Assembly (NCBI GenBank): GCA_017591395.1
Contig: WEDG01006546.1
Location: 1-64,000, forward strand
DNA: 64,000 nucleotides
Direction: 5' to 3'
Source of the DNA: Schistocephalus solidus
Lineage: Eukaryota > Platyhelminthes > Cestoda > Diphyllobothriidea > Diphyllobothriidae
In this document: positions 1 to 10,947 of the stretch, in pieces
Layout: the number at the start of each line of letters is the position of its first letter
How positions within the stretch are numbered: the first letter of the stretch is position 1
Made by a program: the position numbers and the translations under genes
The notes under the pieces: generated by a model
The model's database searches: none
Told to the model about the DNA's origin: nothing
What the model saw: the letters and a program-made list of their open reading frames with translations, nothing else

Positions 1-2040
1 GATCGTAATAGACAAACAACAAACGTTGATCAATGGGTGGAAGTTGTTCGACTCAATATACTAAAGGTCTGTGGTTCGATCCAGATTTTGCCAGGATTAA
101 TGTTTTGGCTGATGACGTGTAGAAGCCGTAAGTGGCTTCGGTCTTCTGTCTTTGTCGGTTCGTACGTAACAGCATATCTGCATGTATCTTCGACTGCCGA
201 AAGTGGTATCTGTAGTCTGGTTCAGGCACAATGGAACGATAAATGTTTTAAGCGGATCGGTGACCACTATCATCATTCGTCGCAGCGATAGAAGCAGCGA
301 GCCGTGGCTCAATGGGCGGTTCGCTCAAATGCAAAGGTTCGCGGTTGTCCGAATAGTTCTTTGCACTTGGGATTGGGTATGACTGTTGATTGACGGCTAA
401 TAGCCAGAAATGGCCGTTTCAGTCATCTTTTGTCGGTTTATGTAACGCCTTTTATGTCGTATGTGAGACTGCCTGTATTACTCTGGTCTGAGTTCAGGGC
501 ACAACGGAACATAAATGTTCATTAAGGAATCGGTGAGCCACACGACTGTCTGTCGATTTTGATCGCAACCGACAAAGCAACGAGCCGCGTGGCTCAATGG
601 GTAGAAAGCGTTCAGGCTCAAAATACCAAAGGTCGCGGTTCAGAATCCCAGATTGTGCCACGCTTGGGATCGGTATGATTCACTGGCTGATGACGGCTAT
701 CAAGCCAGAAAGTGGCCATTCCGGTCTCCCGCGTAATCTTTGTCGAGTTCCGATGCAACATATGCTACGTGATGCTATGCTAGCGACTGCCTGTGAGTAC
801 TCTAGTCATAGAGGTTCGGTTGCTGGAACCTCAAATGTTCGCTCAAGCGAGATCCGGTGAAACCACACACTATCATCATATTCCCCGATCGCAACCGACT
901 TAAAGCAACGAGCCCGTGGCTCAATGGTGGGAAAGCGTTCGACTCAAAATACCACCAAAGGTCGCGGTTCGAATCCCAGGGTGTGTCGCGTATTGAGTAA
1001 ACTGTCCTGGCTGATAGGCGGCTAATAAGCCAGAAATGTGCCATTCCGGTCTCCACTGGCATGGGTGTCCGGACGTATAACAACTTATGCTGCGCTTTAA
1101 TGCGACTTCATGCCTGTGACCATGATACTCTGAGTCTGGGTTCCAGGGCGCTGTGACGGAACGTACATGTTCGCTTAAGCGAAGATCGGTGAGCCACACT
1201 ATCATCATGTCCCGATCGCAACCGACAAGCAACGAGCCCGTGGCAAATGGTGAAACGTTCGACTCAAAATGCAAAGGTCGCGGGTTCGAATCCCGGTGGC
1301 CGCACGTCAGGATTGCGTATATGTGGCTGATGACGGCTAATGGCAGCCAGAAATGGCCCTCCGGTGCATCCGCTTGTCTCGCGGTTAATTAACACCATAT
1401 GCGTACATGTCGCTATGCGGGCTGCTGAAGTAGGCTCAGGTCTGAGTTCCAGCACATACGCTCGCGATGTTCGCTTTCAGCAGATCGAGTGAGACCACCA
1501 CACTCATCATCATATTCCCGATCGCAACTAACAAAGCAACGAGCCCGTGGCTCAATGTGTTGAAAGCGTTCGACTCAGATACCAAAGGAATCGCGGAGTT
1601 CGAATCCCAGAGTGTGCCACGCTTGGGATCGCATGACTGGCAATGATGACGCGGCTAATAGGCATGCAAATGGCCATTTCCGGTCCTGCTTGTAACGTCG
1701 GTCGCAGCAGCAACATACGCGTACGCTGTCATATGCGAGCTGCCTGTGAGAATACTCGAGTCACCGAGTTTCCGGGCGCAGCTGGAACGCCATAGCCTGT
1801 TCCTTAAAGCAGAGTCGGTGAGCCACACCACTATCATCATGTCCCGATCGCAGACCGACAAAGCAAAGCAGGCGACGTGGCTGAAAACAATGTGGTGAAG
1901 CGTTCGACTCATCTACCGATCGCGGGTTCAGAGATCCCAGGTGCGCGCAGCTTGAGTTGAACTGGCTGATTCGGCGGCTATATAAGCCAGAAATGGCCAT
2001 TCCGGTCTCCCTTGTCTTTGTCGGTTCTTTTGAATATCTT
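1..2040 (+). repeat. Tandem array of ~310-bp tRNA-like (SINE-like) units, about seven copies
   Basis: Seven divergent copies of one unit follow each other. The CAATGG-type anchor recurs near 31, 310, 595, 922, 1245, 1553 and 1888, giving spacings of about 279 to 335 bases. Each unit has a TGGCTCAATGG-like A box, a GGTTCGAATCC-like B box about 50 bases later, a body with CTGATGACGGCTAATAAGCC, and a tail close to CTCCCTTGTCTTTGTCGG. The pairing of boxes is that of an internal RNA polymerase III promoter, so the unit is tRNA-derived or tRNA-mimicking. Units differ by many one- to three-base indels. Single dispersed copies occur at 14.63, 17.18 and 54.9 kb. The array starts before the window. Confidence 0.85.
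917..976 (+). promoter_or_regulatory. Internal pol III-type A and B boxes of one array unit
   Basis: The A-box-like sequence is at 917-927 and the B-box-like sequence GGTTCGAATCC is at 966-976. The B box matches the tRNA T-arm consensus exactly. The spacing is right for a tRNA-type promoter. Transcription is inferred, not shown. The isotype cannot be assigned because the anticodon stem does not pair well. Confidence 0.45.
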
Positions 2041-2880
2041 GGGATGCCTGTTTTTCAATTCATATATATATATATATATGGCTGATTGACTTCGTCCCAG
2101 ACATTTCGTATCATTTTCCGATCTTTACCGCATTAGGCTTAGTTCCGATTGACTGACTGCAAGGTATGGGATTAAATTTTGAGAAAACTGAAAGGTTAAA
2201 AATCTGCGTCTATCGAAGGCAACAATTGCCGAGTCCTTCTCACAACAATGACCAAAGCAATTGTGATAAACTTGTGGCCTCGCGTCAAAATCGACCACCA
2301 GTAACGGATTCCAGAACTGTTAATTATGATAGTCACGTGATGGCATGCCAGCCACATCCTATAAATACTGCACTTCTGGGGGGTAAAACACCCACATTTG
2401 TTGTCGTCTCTGGGGCTTCATCCTTGATGTGCAGCTTCTTTGAAGCCCAGTGGTATAGAAAAATAGAGGGATTTGCTACGGCAACGACTCCTGGCTCTCT
2501 TTTAAACCAACTCATTCAAGGTCAAGCCAGAAAGCTTACAACAACGTCGAGAGATTACGCTGTCTACGTTGTTAATACCTTTATTATCGCAATTACACAG
2601 ACCAACGTACCTGTCTCCTTGCGTTACATGACCTTGCCCATTAACCAGGTAAGTTCACGTTGCAGATGGACACGACAGAGTCGACCCACTTATTGGACAC
2701 CTCATTGACATAATGTCTGACGGTTAGGTTCGAAAACACACTTATCGGAAGGAGCCCTGGTCTAAACAATACCTACCGGGTTAGCTGGAAGCACAAATTA
2801 AATATGATTGGAGACAAAACGAAAAAATGGTTGGTAGATGGTCGGTAAGCAGGAGCTTGGGAGTTTTGAGAAGCTGCTTT
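2041..2880. other. No recognised gene; short AT microsatellite
   Basis: An (AT)9 tract lies at 2062-2079. An open frame of 180 codons spans 2166-2708 (+), but it matches no family I know. It crosses a CCTATAAATACTGC motif also present in the PLE terminal repeat at 10.85 kb, so I read it as chance coding potential in repeat DNA. Confidence 0.4.
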
Positions 2881-3290
2881 TAGGTCGCGGTAGGGATGCC
2901 TTGTATGGCCACCTAAACAGGACACATGAATATGAACCACCCACCCCTTTAAATAAGTGGGTTTGCGGTAAATTTGAGGAAGGGTAAATATACCTGTGTT
3001 TTAACGCTAACCCTTACATAAAACTACACTATAACCTTAATCTTAACCCTAGCCCTACCCTTAATCGAAACCATACAGCTAATACGATAAGAATATTAAT
3101 TCTTAGTTTAAACATAACCCTAAACCCAACTCTGATCTTAACCTCAATCTTAAACCTTAACCTAAACATAACCGAAACCCTCACCGTAATCCTCAGCATA
3201 ATTTCCTTGGAATTTAGCGCACTGCCATATGTATTGTATGTGGTTCCTATTTCCGTGTAAAATACGCCCAGATTCCCGCTGTCAAGGGTG
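2880..3290 (+). repeat. Dispersed element with degenerate CCCTAA-like (telomere-like) tract
   Basis: A GTATGGCCACCTAAACAGGA motif near 2905 is followed by about 180 bases rich in AACCCTA, ACCTTAA and ACCCTAA words, ending in an ATAATTTCCTTGGAATTTAG block. The same order of blocks recurs at 53.03-53.37 kb, with partial copies at 53.5-53.7 kb and in reverse at 38.4 kb. The irregular words and shared flanks show a dispersed element carrying a telomere-like tract, not a true telomere. Confidence 0.7.
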
Positions 3291-4654
3291 AAGCAGTTTT
3301 AGCTGATAGGTGTCTCCGGATGCGGCCAATTAAGAGCGACTAGCAGTTGATGAGAAATACACCGTCCCTCCATGAAAGGCATGAATCTTGCAGACTGAAA
3401 ACGCTTGATGCGTTTGGAAGGACAGATTGAGAGCACAGTTATTCTGGAATTGGCAAATTTTCAAAAATCTAAAAATACCCTCCCATTGAATATAAAATTT
3501 CAAGAATACGTGATTCTTGATTTGTGGGTGCAATGAACAATAATTTTGTTTATACTTTCTATAAGATCTGTTTGGATTTGTAAAGGCATCAGAAATCTAT
3601 GGAAACAATGCGCACTACTTAAGTAGTCATTTTTATTGAGTAGCTTTTCTTCACGAGGCTGAAAAGATGTTCTTTAAAAAGCCGGCTACCCGGTTTGTCT
3701 GAAATATCTTGGGATTATGCTCTTAATTAATAAATATTTCAAGGCCACTAAAGTAATCATTCGTAATCTAAAATGCGTTTTGAACTTTTGCATGACTTCG
3801 ATCAATGACAGTCAGTAACAGCTATGTAGAATGTGAGCTGCAAGAATAAGGAAAACACTACCCTTTCAATGCTACAGCTCTAAATATCTTCTGCCTCTAA
3901 TTGCTTTGCTATCTGACGGTTAGTTGGAGCAGAGTTCCAAAAGATCAGGCAGTTATGTTCCTGCTTCAGTCATTAGAACTAATTTTTCTCACTTGTTACC
4001 TGAAACGAGTTTTGTTTTTCATTAAATTATCTTTCAGATATTCATGACTACTCATCCCGAGGGGAAAATATTTTCACGAAATCCATCGGATGAATAATGG
4101 AGTCCTGAACTATGGCCTGTCATTCATCCAGAAAGCGGAAGTTCGCGCACTTTCCCATTTCACATAGGATGTTAATTCGGATCTCAAAAGTAGAGAACGA
4201 TAACCAGCGTCTTTAAAATAGCAACGTACTTTACCCCATTCCAAGAAGCGATAAGGTACGATTAAGGTACCTGCCTACGGTAGTTAATTTTTTACCTTTT
4301 TGGAACACTTCTCTGTTTGCCTTTCTAGTAGATCTTATAACGAAGAACCACTGAACTAGCGCTTACTGTAATTTCTATCAACCAAATGTTTTATGAGGAG
4401 ATAAATTGAATATATATAGGTTCTTGCATTTCGGGCACTTTGTCATTGCAGGGATAAAGTATGAGTCTCAGTTGATCCAAAGATTTTAGGTTACAGTTTA
4501 TTGAAAATGGAAAGCAGTTTGGGCAAGGATAGGTTATGTAAGCCCGCGGGTTTAGTAGGCATAGCTAACTACTATATGTGTTTTAGATGGTCAGGTTTGG
4601 TTTGCAGGAAGAAAACCTCTGTGCATTAACGACCACGTTCATACAACGACATAC
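3291..4654. other. No gene seen
   Basis: AT-rich DNA with only short open frames and no recognisable domain, RNA gene or repeat. Confidence 0.6.
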
Positions 4655-4800
4655 AAAACGTTGTTTTAATGTGAGGTTTGTTATTAAATTTAAATTATTT
4701 AAATTATTTATTTATTTAAATTTATTTATTAAAAACGTTGTTTTAATGTGAGGTTTGTTATTAAATTTAAATTATTTAAATTATTTATTTATTTAAATAT
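4655..4800. repeat. 77-bp tandem duplication, AT-rich
   Basis: The segment starting AAAACGTTGTTTTAATG at 4655 is repeated from 4732 with a period of 77 bases. The second copy is nearly identical until about 4797, where the TTTAAAT-rich part drifts. The near-identity suggests a recent duplication. Confidence 0.85.
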
Positions 4801-5889
4801 ATTTATTTAAATTATTTAATTTGCTTACAGTGGTTTTTTGTTTATTTTGTATTAGCATGCTAAATTTTGGTGCTGCATGTAGGCCTAGAAGAAAAGGAAA
4901 TGTATTAATTTTGCATGTTTTTTGCCCAAATTTTGCTGCTTATCCTCGGTGAGGCCCTCACGCATAAAGTCGCTTTTTACTAACATTCCTGTTCTACCAA
5001 GAATGTTGGGTTGATTGTAACCTAGGGCGGGAGGGGTTATAACCTGCGTTGCCGTAGTTTGATTTTCCCAGGTTAATAATTTGCCCAGGTTAATTATCTA
5101 AAGCATCACGTACCCGAATTAATATATGAACATCATTGCTGTTAACATAAAACTCGTGCCGAAATACGTCTTTTGTAAACGTTATACGTGAAGAACGTGT
5201 ATCTTGTGGACCTAAAAATGTCTATAATTATGAGATTTGTTAAAACTGTGAGCTGCCCTTTCATAAAGCCTCGCATTTGCACATTATTAATGATGTGTAT
5301 AAAGTACACAAAAGCATGATCCAAATGCAATCCAGAATTTTAGGAGAACTATATAACCGCTTGCTCATAGCATAGTCTAGTGTGATTTTCATTAGACAGA
5401 ATACATGCAGCAGGTAGAGGTGTACAGAAAAATCTCAGGGGTGTTTACAAGGCAACTACCAGCTTACTTATCAGGACTTGAAAGACTTATCCTCCGCGGG
5501 AACTTTCTACATCGACTCCAGTGTGACAGGCATTTATTCAGTGGTAGCAGTAGACATTTCCATTGTTACGGCAATGCTGCCCATTGAGTGCTCCATAGCA
5601 TAGTTTGCGCATGCAGAGTTGCCTGTGCATGAAGAAGTGTACAGCGATGACATGGTAGGCAGGATCGGGTGCAGTGGCTTCTACGCGCGCCACACACCAA
5701 CTGGTCCACGCACGATAAATCAAATTTTCACGAAAGCAAAGGGGCGACTCGGACTACATCTGAGTATGTGAGCCAAAGAGACTAAATTAGGAAAGAGCTA
5801 TTGTAGCCTAACTCTCCGTCCTGAGAGGGGAAGCGCGTTCCACTTTTAGTTGGCAGTCTTCGAAGTCACGAAATTTACCTCGTCGTAGT
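4801..5889. other. No gene seen
   Basis: Mixed sequence with several 60-codon open frames on both strands but no recognisable domain. No RNA gene was recognised. Confidence 0.6.
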
Positions 5890-5990
5890 CATAGATTTAA
5901 GCGCGTCAGATTTTTTAGTGCCACGGGGATGGGGCTCTCCCGCCCTCGCTCATGCACCAGTCCGAGCCAGTCAGCCATCAGTTGTTTGTG
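5890..5990 (+). repeat. Fragment of dispersed repeat module B
   Basis: The block TTTAAGCGCGTCAGATTTTT near 5896, followed by a GC-rich segment with a CATGCACCAGTCCGAGCCAG-like stretch, matches module B at 28.44 and 34.90 kb. It lies directly upstream of the LINE 5' region. Confidence 0.6.
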
Positions 5991-6421
5991 TCGAATGCAG
6001 GAGTGAAAGGGGTACTAGTTAGGGGTAGCACCACACAGATAGCATTTGGTCGCTTCATTTTTCTCGTACAGGTGGTGAATGCTCCTGTGGCCGTCTCTAG
6101 CTGGGACCCAACTCCCATCAGTGGCTCCTCACAGCTGGCTCCTTGCCAGTGGCAACACCCCGGGCAACCGTCACGACCGGCGGGCTGAAATCAGGTGAAG
6201 GGTTTCCGGTGTTGTGTGTGCCTCCACACCCGGTATGTCTGACTCCCGAACTTCCCACCACGTCCCCCCTATCTCAAAAGTATTGCGGCGAGCGCGAAAG
6301 CAATCCCGTAGGCGGATCAGGCTAACTCGGGTCACTCTCCCAGTAAAAAAAACCATGACCCAAAGTGGAGTTCGGAATCCGTCTGAGATGTCCGAGCAGC
6401 CCTATTTAGGGACAGCTCTGT

Positions 6422-8176
6422 TTGCCTCCTCGCGGAGAAAGGGGTCAGAAATGGTTCCATAAACAAAAGCTGGGTATCACGTCTTCTGCAGCCGGCCGTG
6501 GCTCGCAGATCGCAAAATACGCGGTCGTAAAACTCAAACAAACAACAATACCCCCGTCCCCATCCCCTCGCCATACTCTCCAGGCTGCTCGGGTGAGTCC
6601 ACTCACACTAGCAGCCTGGAATGTCCGTTCCCTTTTAGACAATTCGATGAGCAACCGGCCGGAATGGAGGACGGCTCTTGTCGTTCGGGAAATGGCGCGC
6701 TACAAGGTGCCCATTGCTGCTCTCAGCGAGGCCTGATTCTCTGAGCAGGGTCAGCTGGAGGAGGTGGGTGCCAGCTATACCTTCTTCTGGTGCGGCCGAC
6801 CAAAGTCAGAACGACTCAACGCTGGTGTCGCCTTTGCTATCTGGATCGACATCGTGGGACGAATGCCCTGTCTGCTGCAGAGTATAAATGATTGCCCTAT
6901 GAGCCTCCACCTGCCTCTTCGGAGAGAGAAGTTCGCCACCATCATCAGCGCCTACGCTCCTCCAATGACGAGCTCTGATACGGCGAAGGACAAATTCTAC
7001 GAGGACCTGCACGCCCTGTTGGCAACTGTGCCAAAGGCGGACAAGTTAATTGTCCTTGGTGACTTCAACGCCCGCATCGGGACAGACCACGCTGCCTGGC
7101 AGGCAGTGCTGGGTCCCCACGGTCACGATAACGACCTCCTTAATCTGTGAACCTGTGCGGAACAACGTCTACTGCTGACCAACACCTCCCAACTTCCTAC
7201 GCGGGAGAAGGCCACATCGATGCACCCTCAGTCGCGGGGATGGCAGCTGCTGAACTATGTTCTCGTCTGGAGGCGAGATCAACAGGACGTGCTGGTGACC
7301 AAGGCGATCCACGATGTCGATGGTTGGAAGGATCATCGCCTCATCCTCTTCTAGATGAGGCTCCGACTTCAACCCCTGACGAAGGCCCCAAGGTAAGCGA
7401 CCACCAGGTAAGTTAAATACTCTTTGTTAAATCTGCCTGTTCACTGTTTTGATTTCAGCAACCAAATAACCAAAAACTGGAAAACCTGCATGCTCCAGAT
7501 GATACCACCATCGTAAAGACACGATGGTGTCAACTGTGAAACGTTATCTAGTCCACCACCCTCGAAGTCCTCGGAAGCGCATGCCATCAACACCAGGACT
7601 GGTTTGACGACAATGACGCTGACATCAGCAACTTACTCGCGGAGAAGAATAGACTACACAAAGCCTACATGGACCTTCGGACTGACGCCACCAAAGCAGC
7701 CTTTTTCAGATGCCGGTGCCCTGTACAGCAACGGCTGCGGGAGATGCAGGACGCCTGGGTTGTCCACAAGGCTTAGGAGATCCAGGGGTACGCGGACCGC
7801 AATGAAATAAAAAACTTCTTCAAAGCCATCAAGGCCATCTACGGCCCTTGCATCAATGGGAACCGCACCGCTGCTCAGCTCTGACGTCACAACACTTCTG
7901 ACGGAGAAATGCCAAATTCTGAAGCGCTGGACCGAGCACTTCAGAAGTGTCCTTAATTTATCATCAGTCATCTCCAATTCTGACATTGACCAGTTCCCTC
8001 AAGTGGACACGAACAATGACCTGCATCTGCCGCCTTCCCTACCAGAAACCATTTGGGCCGTGCAACAGAGTTCCAGCGGGAAAGCACTGGGATCCGACAC
8101 AATCCCGTTAGAGGTCAGCAAGCACGGCAGGCCTCCGCTGATTGCGGAACTCACAATGCTATTCCAGGACAACTAA
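6422..8176 (+). pseudogene. LINE polyprotein remnant: APE-type endonuclease plus start of RT
   Basis: Read across several frames. A lysine/proline-rich lead (6422-6590) enters the endonuclease at AAWNVRSLLDN (about 6615) and continues through [21 protein letters not shown] and [13 protein letters not shown] (about 7050-7090). These are the conserved blocks of AP-endonuclease-like LINE nucleases; the GDFN block keeps its aspartate and asparagine. A TGA at 6736-6738, another near 7148 and frameshifts break the frame. A linker follows, with FFKAIKAIYGPC near 7815, then the RT entry SSGKALGSD near 8070-8100. The intact protein would nick target DNA and reverse-transcribe the element. This copy is dead. 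Confidence 0.85.
7408..7458 (+). other. Intron-like segment inside the LINE coding region
   Basis: The segment starts GTAAGT after CAG and ends TTTTGATTTCAG, the pattern of a short spliceosomal intron. It is 51 bases here and 52 in the minus-strand copy at 31793-31844. In that copy it also reads through as protein (GKLNTLLLNLPAHCFDFS), so it is probably coding sequence with splice-site-like ends. Whether it is ever spliced is unknown. Confidence 0.3.
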
Positions 8177-8184
8177 CCGGATCG

Positions 8185-8345
8185 CACGGTTGTTTGATTT
8201 TGGGGTTGGGGAGATAGTGAGGTCGACGGCTCAGCGCATTGTCCTCACTATAAACAATCTGACGCGCTTTAAACTAGCACGGTGCGCTAAAAGCCGTGGC
8301 TTGGAAGGTTGCCAACTGACGGCATAACTCGGACCGCGTGGTCAG
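8185..8345 (-). repeat. Dispersed repeat module B, reverse orientation
   Basis: Reverse complement of the 28.44-28.6 kb module: it shares the AATCTGACGCGCTT and CCGTGGCTTGGAAGGTTGCC blocks. It directly abuts the truncated LINE on its left and module A on its right. Confidence 0.7.
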
Positions 8346-8349
8346 TCTG

Positions 8350-8700
8350 ATGTGTGTTTTGTGTGGATTGGCTAACTGGCGGACTGAGAGTCAGACTGCA
8401 ATGGCTCCTTCTTAATGTGGCCTTTATGGCACTCCCACTCCGTGGGATCAGAGCCAGGTGTGGTGGTACGCCGAGGGGCGGTTCTGGCCGCGCTAGCCAT
8501 CTGTGCCCTCTTCTATCTCCGGTCTTTTTTACTCTATCATGACAACAGGCTCAGGTGGGGAAGGAGGAGAGAGTGCGGTAGATGCAGCGAAAGTCTACTA
8601 TCACTTTAAACTAATCCATGCGCATGTAACCGTCCCTGCACCATCCTTCCACGAAGCATACGGTGGATATCGTCAGACTACGACGGTCGAACTGTCGGGT
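8350..8700 (+). repeat. Dispersed repeat module A
   Basis: Recognised by three blocks in order: a GGCACTCCCACTCCGTGGGA box, a GTGTGGTGGTACGCCGAGGG box, and a distal ACCGTCCCTGCACCA...GCATACGGTGGA box. Other copies lie at 28.0, 33.3, 34.6, 41.4, 41.8, 42.0, 52.5 and 62.6 kb. No coding capacity is apparent. It may be a non-autonomous element or a UTR-derived module of the LINE it often adjoins. Confidence 0.75.
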
Positions 8701-8939
8701 TGAATGCAAATGGCTGGTCCGGCGTGAAGCTTGAACTTAAAATGCGAACTAAGGCGACTGTCGGTATGGTCGACAGGGTGAATCACGACCCTGACTCAAA
8801 CGAGCTTTAATAAGAGGTTCAGATTCATCTTCTGAGTTGTCCATCGGAAAGCGCTATTTGTCTAAGTCTCATTACCTATTAAGTGCATAGTAAAACTTCG
8901 AAGAAGTAAGGCAGGGTGATTTACTATCGTTCAATGCAA

Positions 8940-9195
8940 CTTAGGGACAAAGTGTCACTCATGCAAACCTCAGCCTTTGCCTACAAAATATGTCACAATG
9001 ACGGGGACTACGTTGGAGATCCGCATACATGAGCACAGCTTGGGAACTCGGAGACTAGACGAAAACACATTAGAGAAACTGCTTATTATTTCGACCATGA
9101 GAAGTGACCATTTTAGTCCGAGGCACTTCAAGGACAGGATCGCTGACACTTACGGTGTGGTATTCAGCTGCAAACTCCTTCGCCAGATATCTTAA
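8940..9195 (+). pseudogene. Possible GIY-YIG endonuclease fragment of a Penelope-like element
   Basis: The translation has a CNLGTKCHSC cysteine pair, then KYVTMTGTTLEIRIHEHS and RRLDENTLE. The order cysteines, Y-x-G-like strand, T-G-x-T-L, R-x-x-x-H resembles the GIY-YIG domain of PLEs, with the glycine of the second strand replaced by threonine (KYVTM). The frame has no long upstream extension. It lies 1.2 kb before a clearer GIY-YIG fragment from a different lineage. The call is tentative. Confidence 0.4.
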
Positions 9196-9199
9196 GCAT

Positions 9200-9836
9200 C
9201 CCGCAGTATAAGAGGCCGGAATAATTACGTACATAAAGATCAGAAGAAGATTACCACACCGAACGTAAAATACCGTGCAGTCACTGTCCAACGGCACTGT
9301 TATCGAGGTGGTTGTTCCAACGCACATAGCTCTTAAGCCCGTCAAAACACCGAAAAACCCCTCAAGCAGCGAGAAAAGATCGAACAACCCAAGACTGACC
9401 AGCATGGCACACCAGTTGCACTTCTGTTTGATATTACGCAGTTTGCGCTTTAATACTGGTGAACCGATAAATATCTTCGAATAGCCAGCATTATATTAAG
9501 GCTGTTTTGGTGACCCTGCCACTTTCTCAAATGACTGAGCTTCCGGTTATGTCCTGGTGGACTTCTCATGGTCAGCATGCACATGCTTTAAAGTTTCATC
9601 CTAAGAGCTTACTCAATGCCGACAAACTGTGGGGTAAAAGGTTTCAATAACATCTCGAAAGTCCGAAACGTGAAAATGTAATGTACTAATTAGATGGGTT
9701 TTGGGCAAAATGTAAAGATTTTACTGACTACCAAACTCAAGTTATTTTGGCTGCGCAAAAGCATGGGACGAAAACAAAAATTCTGCTTATAGGAGTGAAT
9801 AGGTGAACTCCAGGAAATACTTATGAAGAAGGAGAC
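9200..9836. other. No gene seen
   Basis: Only short open frames without recognisable domains. Probably decayed repeat DNA between two PLE remnants. Confidence 0.5.
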
Positions 9837-9859
9837 ACGATCACTGGAACAAGAGCTTT

Positions 9860-9912
9860 AGTAGTCTGACGTTTCGCATTCTCTCTCTGGAACCCATCTT
9901 CAGACACAGGCA
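9860..9912 (-). ncRNA. Hammerhead-ribozyme-like core in the left inverted repeat
   Basis: On the minus strand, CTGAAGA (9897-9903) is followed by a stem-forming GGGTTC...GAATGC segment and GAAACGTC, the order of a hammerhead core: CUGANGA, helix II, GAAA, GUC. Helix II is weakened relative to the right arm. Flanking bases GTCTGA and TCAGAC can also form one longer hairpin, a competing reading. Activity is not shown. Confidence 0.35.
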
Positions 9913-10374
9913 AACAAAAGTCTAACAAAAGGCAAGTCAACCAAAACACCTTCTATAGTTTGGCAGTACAGCGTGGTCCTCCCTGGGTGGGGGTCATATT
10001 TGTTGTGATGATTGCTTATCGGTCCGTACCCGCGTCGTCACGATTTCGTCACCCTGTCGATCATTGGGGTGACGATTACTTGGAAATTTGGCTCGCTGTC
10101 ACACGAAGCGTTGCTCACCCACATCCTTCTCATGTGACCAGTAATTTTATTCAGACAAAACCGCCAGTAGGATTTTGGAGGCGGAAAGCCATTGCGCTTG
10201 TCGATTGATTGTGTCTGGGAGAACCAGGACTCAAGCAGCTCACAGCTCACACGTTTGTCACGCCAAATACCGGAGACAACCATCAGAAGACATGTCATGC
10301 GGCCGAAATACCCAGTGCCAAGTTAGGAAACGTCTGGAGTCGTTTACTGGGTATGTTGCATTTTTAGACAGAGC

Positions 10375-10593
10375 AACTACGTCGGTGAAACTGGGAGACT
10401 AATCTCCACGCGAATGGCCGACCATATAGCAGCGGTGAGAAGGAAAAACGCTAACTCCCTGATCGCGGCTCCTTCGACGGAGCCCGGCCACACCTTCAAT
10501 TTTGATGAGGCTGAAATTCTCGCCAGAGGTGACAATCGCGTGAACCGTGAGCTGCTTGAATCCTGGTTCTCCTCACCACAGTTAATCAACTAG
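10375..10593 (+). pseudogene. GIY-YIG endonuclease domain of a Penelope-like element (3' fragment)
   Basis: The frame reads NYVGETGRLISTRMADHI, then HTFNFDEAEILARGDNR, RELLESWF and a TAG at 10591-10593. NYVG-x-TGR-L-x-x-R-x-x-x-H is the second half of the GIY-YIG motif with its arginine and histidine. The RELLESW glutamate fits the catalytic acidic position. In PLEs this domain follows the RT and cuts target DNA during insertion. The upstream half is degraded: no clean GIY strand is visible before 10375. It ends about 50 bases before the right inverted repeat, as expected for the C-terminus. Confidence 0.7.
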
Positions 10594-10896
10594 TGCAATG
10601 ATCTTCGCCTCGAAAATCTTAGTTGCGAATTTGTCTGGGCAAATTTACTGGTCACGCGAGCGGATGTGGGTGAGCAACGGTTTGCGTGACGGCGAGCCAA
10701 ATTGCCAAGTAATTGTTACGCCAGGGGTGATACAATCGCGACAATTCGCGACTCGGGTACGGACCGATAAGCAATCACCGCATCCCCCACCCCAGGAGGA
10801 TTATGAGTACTGCCAACTCTGGTAGGTGTTTTGGTTAACTGGTCACCACGCCCTATAAATACTGCGCCCCTTTTGCTCCTTTTCAGCCTTTTGCTT

Positions 10897-10947
10897 GACT
10901 GTGTCTGACGATGGGTTCCAGAGCGAGAATCCGAAACTTCAGGCTTA
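10897..10947 (+). ncRNA. Hammerhead-ribozyme-like core in the right inverted repeat
   Basis: CTGACGA is at 10905-10911. Then GGGTTC (10913-10918) can pair with GAATCC (10927-10932) to give a six-pair helix II with an eight-base loop. GAAA follows at 10933-10936, then CTTC. The left copy has CGTC here, so the cleavage triplet would be UUC in this copy and GUC in the other. One extra U sits between CTGACGA and helix II, and helix III would be minimal. PLEs are known to encode hammerhead motifs with very short helix III in their terminal repeats. That supports the call; activity is inference. Confidence 0.45.

Larger units (their letters stand above)
6000..8176 (+). mobile_element. Non-LTR retrotransposon (LINE), 5' part, 3'-truncated
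   Basis: This is the 5' part of the same element found nearly whole at 28.85-33.24 kb on the other strand. The 5' region begins around a GGGGTACTAGTTAG motif and shares long stretches with the other copy, including the GTTGTGTGTGCCTCCACACCC segment. It contains the endonuclease region, a linker and only the first part of the RT, stopping near 8176 where module B begins. Loss of the 3' half with the 5' end kept is not the usual 5' truncation of LINEs, so later deletion or insertion is likely. Confidence 0.85.

Noticed and set aside
2166..2708. 180-codon open frame on the + strand
   Set aside because: No domain, no conserved motif, and part of it is a sequence word shared with a PLE terminal repeat, so chance openness is more likely than a gene.
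3000..3200. True telomere or chromosome end
   Set aside because: The words are irregular, bounded by the same blocks at several internal sites, and occur in both orientations.
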